64,000 nt of DNA from Helicostylum pulchrum (GCA_025677825.1 JAIXMO010000012.1:620001-684000); one strand, 5' to 3'. Positions 24,112 through 36,179 are shown, counted from the stretch's first letter. Notes: generated from the sequence alone by a model not told the origin. Numbers and translations are program-made.

Positions 24112-24628
24112 ATGAAAACGAGTGCTGTTTCCCGAAAATACAAGTGTAGAAGATTAGCAGTGTTAATTGTGGACGATAATCCAATTAATATCTTGATAAT
24201 GAAGAAAAGCTTATATAAATTACTAAACAGAAAAAAGTTGGATATAAAAGAAGCAAGTAATGGTATAGCAGCACTTGAATTAGTCAATCAATTTAAATTC
24301 GATATTATCTTACTGGATATAGATATGCCTCTATTAAATGGTATTGATACCACTAAATCTATAAGAAAGAATGGTCAAACTATTCCAATCATTGCTGTCA
24401 CCACCAACGATTCAATTGAATCTGTTGATACATATATCCAAATTGGCATGGTACTTGGTTAACAATTTTTTTTTATTTTTATTTTTATGTGTGTTCTAAC
24501 CTTCTGTCTGTACATAGAATCACTGCTTGAGTAAACCTGTAGACCTTCATTTACTGGAACAAACCCTTATTCGCTTCCTATCAACGTCTCAATCTGATCA
24601 AGACGTACGCTTTCCTTATTTCTTGTAA
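24112..24628 (+). CDS. Stand-alone response-regulator (REC) domain protein
   Basis: Two exons (24112..24450 and 24518..24628) give 149 residues that are almost entirely one receiver domain. The key residues are all present: the acidic pair Asp21-Asp22 (LIVDDNPIN), the phospho-acceptor Asp69 (IILLDIDMPLLNG), the switch Thr97 (IAVTT) and Lys119 in SKPVD, which lies in exon 2 and proves the splice (IQIGM joined to NHCLSKPVDLHLL). It should accept phosphate from a histidine phosphotransfer protein or hybrid kinase. Fungal receivers are usually part of hybrid kinases, Ssk1, Skn7 or Rim15; here there is no other domain. Decayed sequence follows within 100 nt, so it could be the last intact piece of a larger gene, but its own ATG, CT-rich leader, intron and stop suggest it can be expressed. 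Confidence 0.75.
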
Positions 24629-25269
24629 AATAAAATAAAACGCCCCAAGTCTTTATTAAATAGGCAAAAAGTATAAGGTTGCATTGATGTGACTCTTATT
24701 TTGTATTTAACTCAGCTTTTTTACGCATGTCTAACATCATACTATACATACAGTGCGTCAAAAAAGTCTGTCTGAAAGAATACAATTTGACTGAAGCCAC
24801 TGCTTCTTTAATTGATTCTACCACCCAGCGTAGTTACTAAAAGTATCACATATTTAAGGAAAACAACGAACTACTATCCAGGAGTCTTATTCCTGCTGAT
24901 GTAACATTTATTGAAAATACCGGTAAGTATCTTCATTTTGTCGTATAATCTACCTCGGACGAAAGCACTTTAAACAGTATTGATCAGGCTTTTAGCCCTC
25001 TCGAACGTATTGCTGAGATCCATACAGAATTCATTAGGGGGCGTTAATGTCAATCTAACGAAATTTGTTCCTTTTATTATTATTGGTCAATAAACAGCTT
25101 TTATACTTGGTATGATTGGCCGAAAACAAAATTATGTTCTAGACGTTCTCACATGTCATTTGAAATTCTTGCATGAAACGACATTTTTGGTGCGTTAAAA
25201 TAAGTAGTACTTGTATAAAAATGATCAAACTAAGCTGTATAGCACTTTTTTTTTGGGGGATACACGTAC
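24629..25269. other. Decayed coding-like sequence after the response regulator
   Basis: The plus strand keeps short readable pieces (for example near 24790-24835 and 25000-25040, giving YNLTEATASLIDSTTQRSY and QAFSPLERIAEIHTEFIRGR) separated by stops and shifts. The family is not recognised. They may derive from a longer gene once joined to the receiver domain, or from a mobile element. Confidence 0.35.
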
Positions 25270-27035
25270 CTTTATAACAAAAAAATTAGACGTAATATAT
25301 CGGGTGACGGTATTACGAATATTACAAGCTCCATTTACGTCTCTATTCCAATATTAAAATGGAGGGTTAATGAAAGCATATTGATGAAAAAATAAAATTT
25401 TACCAAAGTTTGTCTTTCCGCTGAACATTGGAGGCACAACTTCAATGGGTAGACTTGTTGATGTTTGTCTTATATAAAAAAAAATGTTAGTAAATCACAA
25501 TATGTATGATGATTTTTAAAATAATGAAGCACTTTACTTGGTTGTCTCTCAAAGCACTCGCTTGTACGATGGAGGATAGTGTTATCTTCCTCCGAGCAGC
25601 ATTTTAAGTACTTTCGCCTTTCGGGTCTTCCATTTTCCTGGCCAATAACGTCTTTATACTTTATTTTACTAAATATTTATGGTAAAATAGTTAGAGAAAG
25701 CCTAAACCAATAAAAACAGGAGGGTTGAGCCACTAGCAAGTTTGTAAGGCTCATTCGGATTTGTTCTGTGAATAACAAGCTCGGTTCCATACGCGTTTAC
25801 CATTTGTTGATTTAAAAAAACGTGTATCCCTTTTTCTCTCTATGTCGAAAAGAGCTCATAAATTCATGGGTTCTATGTTTTTTAGTAAAATAAAATGGTC
25901 AGTTGTATATTTTATATGCAATGACTCTTTCAATTATTATTACCTTTGTGTCAGGGCAGTCATTGAGTTCATGTATTGTCGTATTCCAACGATGGTAAAA
26001 CATCTCTGGTTTCTATCTGATCATAAACGTTTTCCATATCAGCAATCCTACGATTTTTCAGTTCAATCTAGTTATTCCGTTTGATACCAGAGCATTCCCT
26101 AAATCAAAAATAAATAAGTAAAAATAAAACCATTATAATTAGATATTAAATATTTACTGATAGGAAGCATTGCTAAATTTTCGTGAATGTAACTTGATAG
26201 TTTGCTTATTTATCAATTACTCTTGATTAACTACAATCAACAGCACAAACAATATCTCTTGCGCCTAAGTAAAAAGTAATATGATTGTTTAGTAAAAATA
26301 TATTCGTTCATTTCCTGTTTAAAGACTATTATACCAGGATCTATACCAATAATGTGGTCGGTTGCAAAAATTCCTGTTGGGTTTTTATACAGCGGATAAA
26401 CACCAGTATTGACATTTTCGAGGGGTTTGTTTCTTCTTTGTAATTTCACATCCTGATTGTTCATAGGAATCCAAAACGTTTTTACTTTTTCAAATAGTAC
26501 AGATACCATATGACCGTCCGTTTGCAAGGAAAAAGAAAATCTAGTATGTCTATAATTATTAGGTTCCAAGTTCGTAACGTTTGATTCGTCCAGTACCCAA
26601 TGTTTCTGAGGCCTATTAAAGTTAAAAAGATCTTCCCATAACCGTTGTTTCACTTCAAATACTTGATATGGCTCCCTGAATTGATGAAAGTAGATCAGTC
26701 TATTCCCAGGTTGTAATATTGGCGGTATGTGATTTGTTCTACGTCCTTCCGTGAGATTTTTTGCGATGTGCAGTTAAAAATGAACCATATAATGTTTTTG
26801 GTCCAGTAATTCGAAAGTAGCTTATCACATGGGAGGCACTTGGTAAAAGATTCCACCGTTTAGTTTCCCAATTATCATGGGCAGAGCTTTCCTGAAGTAG
26901 TCTATAGCTGAAGCGAATATATTCCAAGGGATTTTGTTTGTCATATTCATAGTTGTTCAGATCTTCAAAAGGAGTTGATCCAAACTCTGAATCATATATT
27001 ACTTTTACTCGATCGTAAATATCTTAAATCCAGGT
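25270..27035 (-). pseudogene. Decayed Fanzor-type (eukaryotic TnpB-like) nuclease gene, locus 1
   Basis: Minus-strand pieces in the expected order match a Fanzor-like RNA-guided nuclease of a transposon. An N-terminal/middle part (27020..26739) includes NPLEYIRFSYRLLQ and RWNLLPSASHVISYFRI. The piece from 26653 has FSLQTDGHMVSVLF and then HIIGIDPG, whose Asp (codon 26341..26339) is the RuvC-I position. A broken stretch of about 700 nt follows, containing LKNRRIADMENVYDQI near 26000-26050 and GRPERRKYLKC near 25620-25650. A CxxC (CLQC) lies near 25420, and then WNRDVNGACNIRNTV, whose Asp (codon 25341..25339) is the RuvC-III position. Several stops and frame shifts separate the pieces, so the gene is dead. 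A RuvC-II glutamate could not be placed. The family is inferred from motif order. Confidence 0.7.
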
Positions 27036-27039
27036 ATAT

Positions 27040-27730
27040 TAGCTATGATCCTATCTTCAGGAAACTTTTGATACGAAACAATGGCCGTGGCTGCTTGGTT
27101 AGCTATATTTATATAACAATAATTTAGACTAAGTATTGAGAGTTGGTTTTTATTCCACATACCTATAGTTTTAACTGCTATGTTTCTTCCACTATGTTGA
27201 TACCGTAAATAGCATAATCTATAGTGAAAGACTTTATTTCGTAAGTCGTTACACCATTTTTGTCTTCATCTAATTCTTCTATCATTAAACCGACCATTTC
27301 TTCATGGATGGCTTCGGCATCCAATTCTCTTCTTCATCTTCTTCTTTCTTCTGGACCCATTCGACCAATGTTCAACCGTATTCTCATCGTATTGGAAATG
27401 AAATCAGGCTCGATATCATTACAAGAATAAACGTAAGGTGATCTGCTCTTCTGTTTCTCTTTCTTTCCAAGTAGGTGGTCTTCAACTGGTTATGCCAGCT
27501 TTCGACAAAGTTTTTTATTTCCATATTTGTGTAAATCATAGGTTGAAAAGCTGCCCCCACTGGATAAACTTGCTATCGTCAAGGTAATATGTTTTAAAAT
27601 ATTGGAGAAATTCTGGATAAACCGCATAATTAACAAAAATTTCGGCTAGCTTCCTGTTGAATTCACCAACTTCAGTCAGGGAAGTTAATTGTGGTGTAAC
27701 AGTATACTTGATATGGAATAATCATGCAAG
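27040..27730 (-). pseudogene. Mutator-like (MULE) transposase relic
   Basis: Minus-strand frames from 27720 downward read LAEIFVNYAVYPEFLQYFKTYY and then, after one frame shift at about 27548, FVESWHNQLKTTYLERKR followed by NRRADHLTFIL. This is the well-conserved C-terminal end of the catalytic domain of MULE-type transposases (the ESWHNQLK signature). About 180 nt further a frame reads ELDAEAIHEEMVGLMIEEL and NGVTTYEIKSFTIDYAIYGI, resembling the entry to the SWIM zinc domain that follows in these proteins. Stops and shifts make it non-functional. The N-terminal DDE part is absent, and terminal repeats were not found. It lies directly upstream of the Fanzor-like relic on the same strand. Confidence 0.65.
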
Positions 27731-28267
27731 GTAGGATATACTCTTGACATGATATGATTAAGGATATTAAATAAATAAACAAATGATTTAAATAAAATAT
27801 ATATATTCTTTTGTTCAATAACTGTTACGTAAATTTCGGTGAGTAATGCGGGTTGACTAAGCTAATTATATACAAGTAATTAGATCAAGATATATACATA
27901 TATAAATAAAGATATACTCAATTGGTATATTGTAAGGATATAAGTTACTTGTCAAAGATCCTAAACAGGCAGTGATATTTATATTTATTTTGACTTGTTC
28001 GTTTAAATATTTTATTTTTATTTTCGCGAAGTTAAATTGTACTTCAAATAGGTCGCTTAATACGATATCTCCTGCGACTTTATCTCAGCGTGCGTTTCAG
28101 TACGCGACGTCATTTTTTTTTATATTGATATCCAACACACGCGAAGAAAAAAGTCGCGTATTGAAACAGGAAATTGAAAAAAAAAAAATTTAATACCTGT
28201 GGAAAAAAAAAAAAGCTTTTTTCTTTTTTTTTTTCTTTGTCTGTAAAAAAAAAAAACCTCACAAAAG
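27731..28267. other. Intergenic region upstream of MCM7
   Basis: AT-rich, with ta-repeats around 27890-27910 and dense poly-A/poly-T runs in the last 120 nt before the MCM7 start. The sequence acgcg occurs at 28100-28104 and 28138-28142; ACGCG is the core of the yeast MluI cell-cycle box (ACGCGT) used by replication genes, but the full six-base box is not present. No gene was seen. Confidence 0.4.
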
Positions 28268-30826
28268 ATGGCTGCACTTATTCCAGTGAATATCAATGTC
28301 AATTATGACGAAGACAAAGGTAAAATGAATACATTGATTTGTCGTGTGGATTACTCAATTTTTTTTTTTTTTACATGTTTAAGCCGCTATTAAACAATTC
28401 TTGAGTGAATTTAAAACCACTGGTAGTTATATGGGTGAAGAAGAATCTGTTTCCAAATATAATGTTATGATGGTAACTTTTTATTTATTATTCGTGTATT
28501 ATAATAAATTAATCTCTCTCTCTTTGTATAGCAAAACGTTGTTGATAGAGAATTATCAATTGTTACGATTGACTTGAATGATCTCGCAGAGGTAAAAAAA
28601 AAAAAAAAAAAAAAAAAAAGAATTAATCTTTTTATTTAACACTGTTTTTAATTGCTAGTTTGAAGATTCACGTAACCGTACCGTCGCTCATATCATTAGA
28701 AACACCAAACACTATATTGAATTTTTCTGTACTATTATTGACGAGCTCTGTGCAGAAAAGACACCTACCAACCCTGATTTAAGTTACAAAGACAGTGTAC
28801 TTGATGTCATTATTCGTCAAAGAAGTATTCGCGATACAAACAGAACAACTGATTCCGACGAAAGCTTTCCTCCTTCTTTAACACGTCGATAGTAAATAAC
28901 TTTTTTTTTTTTAAAAAAAAAAACCTTCTATTTTACAGGAATAGAGAGAATTTAACCCTAATTTTTTTTTTTTCATTATAGTGAAGTGTTTTTTAAGCCA
29001 TTGAAGGATGATAAGGCATTTGCAGTTCGTCAAGTCAACGGTGCACAATTAGGTCGCCTTGTTACAATTCGAGGTATTATTACACGTGTCTCCGACGTCA
29101 AACCTTTCCTCCAAGTCAACACGTACAGTTGTGATTCTTGTGGTTATGAAATCTTTCAAGAAATTAAGCAAAGACAGTTTACACCTTTAACTGAATGTGT
29201 TTCGCAAGAATGTAAACGTAACGGTATCAAGGGTAAGTTATACATGCAAACAAGAGCTTCTAAATTCTCTGCTTTCCAAGAAGTCAAGTTGCAAGAATTA
29301 ACAGATCAAGTACCTGTTGGTCATATTCCTCGTACCATGACCCTTCACTTGTACGGTGCTGCTTGTCGTCAATTAACTCCTGGTGATGTAGCTAATGTTA
29401 CCGGTATCTTTTTACCCATGCCTTATACTGGCTTTAGAGCTATGCGTGCTGGTCTCTTGACAGATACCTACTTGGATGTGCAATATATTCATCGTCTCAA
29501 GAAGCAATACGATGAAATTGAAATGACTGCACAAGATGAAGAAACCCTTGAACAATTAAAGACTGATCCCAGTATTTACAGTCGTTTGTCTCGCAGTATT
29601 GCACCTGAAATCTACGGTCATGAAGATGTTAAAAAGGTATTGTTGCTTTTACTTGTTGGTGGTGTTAGTAAAACTATTGGTGACGGTATGAAGATTCGTG
29701 GTGATATCAATATTTGTTTGATGGGTGATCCAGGTGTTGCTAAATCTCAATTGTTAAAGTTTATTGCTAAAGTAGCTCCTCGTGGTGTGTATACTACTGG
29801 TAGAGGTTCTTCTGGTGTAGGTCTTACAGCTGCTGTCATGAGAGAACCAGTGACTGATGAAATGGTTCTTGAAGGTGGTGCTTTAGTTTTAGCTGACAAC
29901 GGTATCTGCTGTATTGATGAGTTTGATAAGATGGATGATTCCGATAGAACTGCTATTCATGAAGTTATGGAACAACAAACAATTAGTATCTCAAAGGCTG
30001 GTATCAATACCACGCTTAATGCGCGTGCTTCTATTTTAGCTGCTGCTAATCCTCTTTATGGTCGTTATAATACCCGTATTTCTCCTACACAAAATATCAA
30101 TTTACCTGCTGCTTTACTCTCTCGTTTTGATATTCTTTATTTAATGCTCGATAAACCTTCTGAGGATATGGATCGTCTTTTAGCTGAGCATGTTACTTAT
30201 GTTCATACACATAATAAGCCTCCCAAGATGGATTTCGATGCATTAGAACCCAACATGATCAGGTACTTTTTATATATGCATATACATTACGCGTGTATAA
30301 TGAAATACTAATTTTTTTTTATGCTTGCAGACATTATGTTGCTCATGCTAGAACTAAGCGTCCAGTACTTACAAAGGATGTATCTGAATATGTCACTAGC
30401 GCCTATGTTGGATTAAGACGTCAATACAAATTGGATGAAGATCGTCAGCAACAATTTACTTATGCTTCAGCACGTACATTACTAGGTATTATTCGTATGG
30501 CACAAGCGTTAGCTCGTATTCGTTTGTCAGATACTGTAGAACCTGTAGATGTAGATGAAGCATTGAGATTAATTGATATATCCAAGTCATCGTTGAACGA
30601 TGATGCTAAACGTGATGGACGCCAAGATAGATCACCCATGTCTGGTATTTTCAATATCGTCAAAGAATTGACTTATGAACTTGGTCCTAGTTTAGCATTA
30701 TCCAATATTAGACAACGTATCGCTTCCAGAGGTTATACTGAATCTCAATTGGATGAAGCTATTCGTGAATATAGTGGACTTGATATTTGGCAAACTGATG
30801 GTACTCGTCTTACCGTTATTCATTAA
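28268..30826 (+). CDS. MCM7: DNA replication licensing factor MCM7
   Basis: This is a subunit of the MCM2-7 replicative helicase. Six exons give 736 residues: 28268..28319, 28384..28472, 28532..28591, 28659..28891, 28982..30262 and 30331..30826. The N-terminal domain carries a zinc-binding group (CDSCGYE with CVSQEC). The AAA+ core has Walker [10 protein letters not shown], Walker [12 protein letters not shown], the sensor-1 [12 protein letters not shown] and the arginine finger LLSRFDIL. The C-terminal lid and winged-helix part (from about residue 600) ends with RLTVIH. The N-terminus [17 protein letters not shown] and TRRYEVFFKPL mark it as MCM7 rather than another MCM. All introns are GT-AG and keep the frame. 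It converges on the hydrolase gene. Confidence 0.96.
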
Positions 30827-31098
30827 ATATCTATATATATATATTGTTATATTTTTTTTTTTGACACGCACACACACACACACACACGCACACAAACACA
30901 TATATATACAAATATGTTAAATAAACTCTTTTTCCTTTTTTTTTTTTTTGCAAGTTTTAATGTTTTATTTTGAAAAAATAAACCAGGATAGTAAGATTAA
31001 GAATAAAAAGACATAGTGTTCTACAGAAAAGGTTTCTACTTTGAGTAATAATTTAGGAAGTGGCTGATAATAATACAAAAAAGAAGCGTTAGCAAAAT

Positions 31099-32735
31099 TC
31101 AAGCAGACATCAAGGGTGGTGTGGAATGTTTTAGGGAGGGGAACCGAACCTTTCTAATTAATTTGGCACTTTTACGTGCTGTTTCTTTATCTAACTGAAT
31201 ACCGGATTTTGCCTGCCAAAGAAATATGTTAGATTAAAAATACTAGTAAACATTTACGTACAGTTTTTGTTTTACCTGAAACATTGCCATCATAAATTCG
31301 GCAATTGGTTTATCTATCCATCTAGAAGGTCTGTACGAGTGTTCAAACCAACCTAAATGGCCACCATGTTTAGTGCCCACTAAAACAATATAAGGGTTGA
31401 CTCTAATTTCATCTAATGGAATAGAATGTATAATAGAAATAGGGTCATCTAATGCATTGATACATAATAATGGAACTCTAACATGTTCAATTACTCTGGA
31501 ACAACTAGCATCTCTATAATAATTATTTACAGTAGTATAATTTGACATTTTCTTTGTACATGCATCGTCGTATTGACGGATTGTTTTAGCTGCAAGTACT
31601 TCTTCCAAGACAATTTCACCGTGAGTCAGCATTACATCCTTGTTTCTTTTTTGATGTAAATCTTTTTTCTTTAATATGCATGTGTATATAATTGTAATTT
31701 TACTTACTGTAAAAAGATATTCTTTAGGTTTTCTGCCATACGATAAGAATACACGTTCCGGGTAAAAAAACCTTGATCCATGAAAATACCGGAACTAGAA
31801 ATGCAGTTTGTACAACATTAATAAGCTTTTTTACATAGCACTCTATTTTTAAAATTACTTTAATAAATCAAAGGGATTTGAAACTGAAATACCCGCAATG
31901 AGCGGTGTCTTTTCTTTTTCTTCTCCAAGGTACTGTAATAGTTACAAAGTAAATAAAACCCCATTTTTTTGTCATCATATATATATATATATATATGTAT
32001 ACCTTTACTAGGATATTTGATCCCAAGGAAAATCCAATACCGATTAGTGGTGTTTTTTCTCCGACTTGTTTTTGAATATGACGAAGTGCTTCTCTAAAAT
32101 CGTCTGTAATCGATGCATTAAATAATTGAGGGGTATTTACGTTAGTGAAACCACATCCGCGAGCATTATAAACCACCGCTCTGTAATTAATAGGTGGTCT
32201 TGCAATCTATAAATTTCACATGAATATTACATATACACATATACATATATTTGTTTGCTTACAATTTGAAGTAATCCGCGAATGTAGTTTTCATGACTAC
32301 CACCAGTTAATCCGTGTAAAATAACAATTGTAGGTGTATTTTCTGGTAAAGGGGTTAAAGGTACTGCCCAATCTAACGAAGCATTTCCACCATTTTCAAA
32401 TTCGAGTAATTGTCTACATATACCTTTGTTAATTTTTTTTTTTTTTTTTTTTTTTTTTCTTTTTACCTTTGATAAGTAATATCATTTGTAGTAGATGATC
32501 CATCATATATAGAAGCATACATTGTTTGCAAGTGACCCGATCTTAAATAAGGCGTCGGCGTATAATGCGCTTTTGGTCCAAATAAAGATGGACATGTTTG
32601 TGATATGTATTCATGAAAAGGGATGCTTGTATTATTTGAGAGTTGAATTGGTACTGTGTTTGGGTGATGGATAAACTTAATATTATCAATATTATGTTTG
32701 TCCCTAGTATAACTGCTATTGCTCTTAATGCTCAT
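31099..32735 (-). CDS. Alpha/beta hydrolase of the YheT/ABHD1-3 family (EHT1/EEB1-like)
   Basis: Seven minus-strand exons give 422 residues: 32735..32467, 32413..32263, 32206..32003, 31932..31859, 31794..31708, 31645..31276 and 31212..31099. The family signature is complete: RSGHLQTMYAS, the oxyanion region VILHGLTGGSHENYIRG, VVYNARGCGFT, the nucleophile elbow GIGFSLGSNI, the acid LCINALDDPI and the catalytic His in GTKHGGHLGWFE. Yeast relatives Eht1/Eeb1 make and hydrolyse medium-chain fatty-acid ethyl esters; substrate here is unknown. I start at ATG 32735 (MSIKSNSSY) because a strong acceptor (tcttacag) lies just upstream and a consensus donor (GTAAGTC) is at about 32926, which suggests a 5'-UTR intron. 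A longer start at 32852 would read through that intron. Confidence 0.87.
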
Positions 32736-32929
32736 TATATCCGTATAAAAAAATAAAATTATCAACTGTAAGAAAAAGAAAAAGGGAAAAATAAAATAAA
32801 TAAAGAAAAAGCTTTTATGTGTGTAAAATAAACCGACCAATCGTCGGTACACCTCTCCGACCCGTCTTCCATGTATTCCATTCTACTTATGTGTTCCCTT
32901 CTTTTACATTACTATAATTGACTTACAGG

Positions 32930-33890
32930 TAAATCTAATCCATTAATTGGACTTATCATTTGGTATTGAAACAATAACAACATTTCCCGTTACACTGCAC
33001 AATTGAGAGCATAATAGTCGTAAATATATGTAAAAAAAAAAAAAAAAAAAAAGAAGCTACAAAGATTAAGTATCGTCCTGCCTACGTATATGAACCTCTT
33101 CGCATATATATATATATATATATATGTGCACTCTGAATAAACAAGACATTTGAAGCAATACGTAAAAAAAAGATAAAGAATTGTGCTTTTTTTAACGGTT
33201 CAATTGTACCAATGAAATATCCGCTAGATGCACATCCAAAGTATTATTATTATTTTTACTCCTCAAAAAAAAAAGAGAGTACTCATTGTGCAGATGCTCC
33301 CAGATGAAATGTCATTACAATTCTTGACAAAATGTTGATTACGTCGATTAGCAGTGAATAGAACAAATACGTTTCTCAGTTGCCGAGATCAACTGACATT
33401 TTGACCGTCTTTATTAACTCTCGCTCTATCTCTCTTTCGGCAAACGAGATCGTTCTTGTTTTAACAACTGCTAAAAATAGACCCAAAAACAAAATACAAA
33501 AAACACATGTTGACGTTTCTTTGTGTCTCCAATAGTAGAGCAGTTTCATAATGCTGGTGGCCCTTGCACCTTGCAAGTTATCTGATGGGATCTGTTATAT
33601 TTTGCCCACGAAACTAGGCCAACGTATGAAACCAGCGTCCCTCTACAAGACGCAATACTAGTACAACAGCTTATATAGTTTCTTTTTGGGAAGGGAAGGG
33701 CCTCAAGTCTATTATATTATACATTTATTAATTGATTGAATATAAAATATATATTGGTACACAACCAGGCAAGAATCATCTAAAAGAAGAAAAAAACTGG
33801 GTCTGGAATATTTCAGGGGGGAAAGTGAAAAACGATTATTCGTTAGTTAATGCTTTAACTCTTTATCTAATAAAAGACCATACCTTTGTA
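32930..33890. other. Intergenic stretch, no gene seen
   Basis: Contains a TA microsatellite near 33107-33124 and poly-A runs. Short frames on both strands show no family likeness. The right end borders the decayed Fanzor-like gene. Confidence 0.45.
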
Positions 33891-33894
33891 TTAA

Positions 33895-36173
33895 ATAACC
33901 TGAGCGATAACTCAGGCGGATTATTTTTGCTTGCGTGAAAATACAGAGGGACGTTCTTCCGTCTCCCGTCTCCCGTAAATGCACTAAAATTTTCGAAAAT
34001 TTAACGTAGCAGCTAGGTCTCGATTCCATACCCTTTTCTTACTCTGGCCAATACATGCTGTATTCTCACATCTAATAATTTGGAAAATATTACTGCTACA
34101 AGTTTTAATTATTACTGTTATTATAATTTTACCTTAGCAATCCATGACAGGTGGCCATTGGCATCGCTGTTCGTCAGTAGGGTTGAGGGTTAGGAACTGC
34201 CTTGAACGTTTCCAAGGTATGCTCACAGTTTGGACAAATAGAGGAAGTTTTATACTCGTTCTTTTTCAACATTTCAATCAATCCTTTGTTTCTCGTTGGT
34301 TCATGAAACATTGTATTGGGAGCAGACCAGTCTCCAAAAAATCAAGACGGCATCTGGACCAAATTTGTTTTGTAGGTTGCGAACCAAGGTGTTATCGTTT
34401 TGGTCGAAAAAAAGATTACTTGAAAATTTTATTTTTCGGAAAGGCAAAACTTGTAGCTTCTCTAAGACTGCGCTTATTTTTTGAACATAGTTGGTTTCCT
34501 GTACCATTAGCAAAACGTCTCGTTTTTGTTGGCGGTTTGATCTTTTGGAAAGATGGTTTTGTTGGAGCATTATCTGTAAATAATTAGCATAGACTCGTGA
34601 CATAACGAAACCATCAGTAGATTCATGCTTAGGTTGTGGGAAAAAACCACAAATCCTAACTACGAAAAGATTTCCGTAATACAAATTACAGTTTTCATCC
34701 AAGCGAAAATCAAAGCGGGAGTCAGGGAAATATGCCTTTTCTGGTTTTTGGTTTCGTTTCCGTAATATGCATATAAAGTGTTTTTTTACTGACGCTCTTG
34801 CTGTAATATAAAGTTTGAATTTTTCCAATTGTACAGATTTCAATTCCGTTTTGGAAAGGGCTGCTTCAGCTTCTTTGACGACCAGAGGTAGGGGCTAACA
34901 ATGACATCGTCTTCAGGATAACAGGGAAAAAAAGTATTTAATTGAGCTCTCGACTCATCATCAAGTGCACCAGCTGCAGACATATTTTTTTTGGAGACAA
35001 CAGACTTCATATCATTACATGGTACATAAACTTGTTTACGGATAGCTTCTTTAATATCTTTGTCACTGTAACCCTCCGCTTGCATCTTTTCGCGAACACT
35101 CTTTGCTTTTTCCTTTCATTTAAACAGCTTGTTTAAGAAAGATCGCAGCTTATTCCCAAAATGAGCCTTGATGTTGTTCAGGTAAGTTGTCTGTATCTTT
35201 GTACATTCATATAGCGATATTTATTGAGCATACGGTAACAAAATTGGTATATAAGCAACGTCTCTAACGTAAGCTTCTTTATACTTTGCAATTATTCCCC
35301 TGAAGGTCTTCGTTGTATCCTTAAGCCTTCCATTGCGTAAGAATGCTATGGCAATAATATTTAAAAAGACTTCTACAAAAAACTCCTTATTGACAAAGTC
35401 TTGTATGTTAAAAGTTCTGTTTCTTTCCAATTCTTGCAAAAAAATGTATTTCGAAAAAGCAATCGTATGCGTAACTAATAAATTTACGCTATCAACCAGC
35501 TCATGCAATGGATTTAAGTATTCGTGTTTCCAAATATTGTTTACTGTTGTTTTAACCGCCATAATCTTCTTAAAAGGCAGATCCTCAGAAGAACCTGGCT
35601 GTACAGAAGACCCACTTGGTTTAGAATAAGGCCCACTTTGTTTGGAAGAAGATATATGGTTTAGCAGACGCACTTGGTTCAGAAGAAGACGCACTTGGTT
35701 TAGAAGAATATGTACCTTGTTTAAAAGAAGGACGAGATTTGCTTGATACATATGGCACTATTGGCTCCATAAAATTGTCACCGCTATCGTCAAGGTCATA
35801 GTCGTCAAGAGTGATATTGTCGGAGATACCGGTGCTACTTGTAGCCTTTTCTTTACCTTTATACTTCTTTTGGGAATCACTGGCTGGGGTATTCTCCCGA
35901 CCTATAGTGGAGTTTTATACAGGTTAGATTAGATTTTTACATAAATTTAACAATGCAGCATACTTTTTCTTTTTATAGGTTTTGCAACGGATTGGAAGTA
36001 ATCGTCAGAACTATCTTCTACGTATTTTTCAATGAGTTCTATGAAGGAATCAATTTTATTATTAGTAACATTTCTATGGATTATTAAATACGCAACCTAC
36101 TTGTTTTGATTTTGCTCTTAGGTGGATTATTTTTGTTAAACGGGGATGGGTTTTCCCTTTCCTTTCTTTTCAT
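33895..36173 (-). pseudogene. Decayed Fanzor-type (eukaryotic TnpB-like) nuclease gene, locus 2
   Basis: This is the most complete of three related loci. It begins at ATG 36173 (MKRKERENPSPFNKNN), with one or two introns and a low-complexity Ser/Pro segment (35640-35720). The frame 35590..35221 includes MAVKTTVNNIWKHEYLNPLHELVD and FVNKEFFVEVF. In-frame stops follow at about 35223 and 35124; between them is NNIKAHFGNKLRSFLNKLF. The frame 35085..34842 has KAIRKQVYVPC-like sequence (IKEAIRKQVYVPC). A central part with the RuvC-I Asp appears deleted. Then come LPFRKIKFSS, KFGPDAVLIF and, one shift later (about 34338), GDWSAPNTM, the zinc-ribbon YKTSSICPNCEHT, CHGLLR, a possible intron, CENTAC and WNRDLAATLNF (RuvC-III Asp codon 34019..34017). 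Stops, shifts and the deletion make it inactive. Confidence 0.78.
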
Positions 36174-36179
36174 TTTGTA

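Noticed and set aside
32736..32852. Longer N-terminus for the YheT-family hydrolase starting at 32852
   Set aside because: It reads through a T-rich stretch with a strong splice acceptor; ATG 32735 after a 5'-UTR intron is more likely, though a membrane-anchored form cannot be excluded.
33847..34029. 60-codon minus-strand open frame starting MESRPSCYVKF
   Set aside because: Its first part is a shifted reading of the WNRDLAATLNF segment of the Fanzor-like pseudogene.
34144..34587. 147-codon plus-strand open frame
   Set aside because: It is the antisense of the Fanzor-like zinc-ribbon region, whose minus-strand reading has recognisable motifs.
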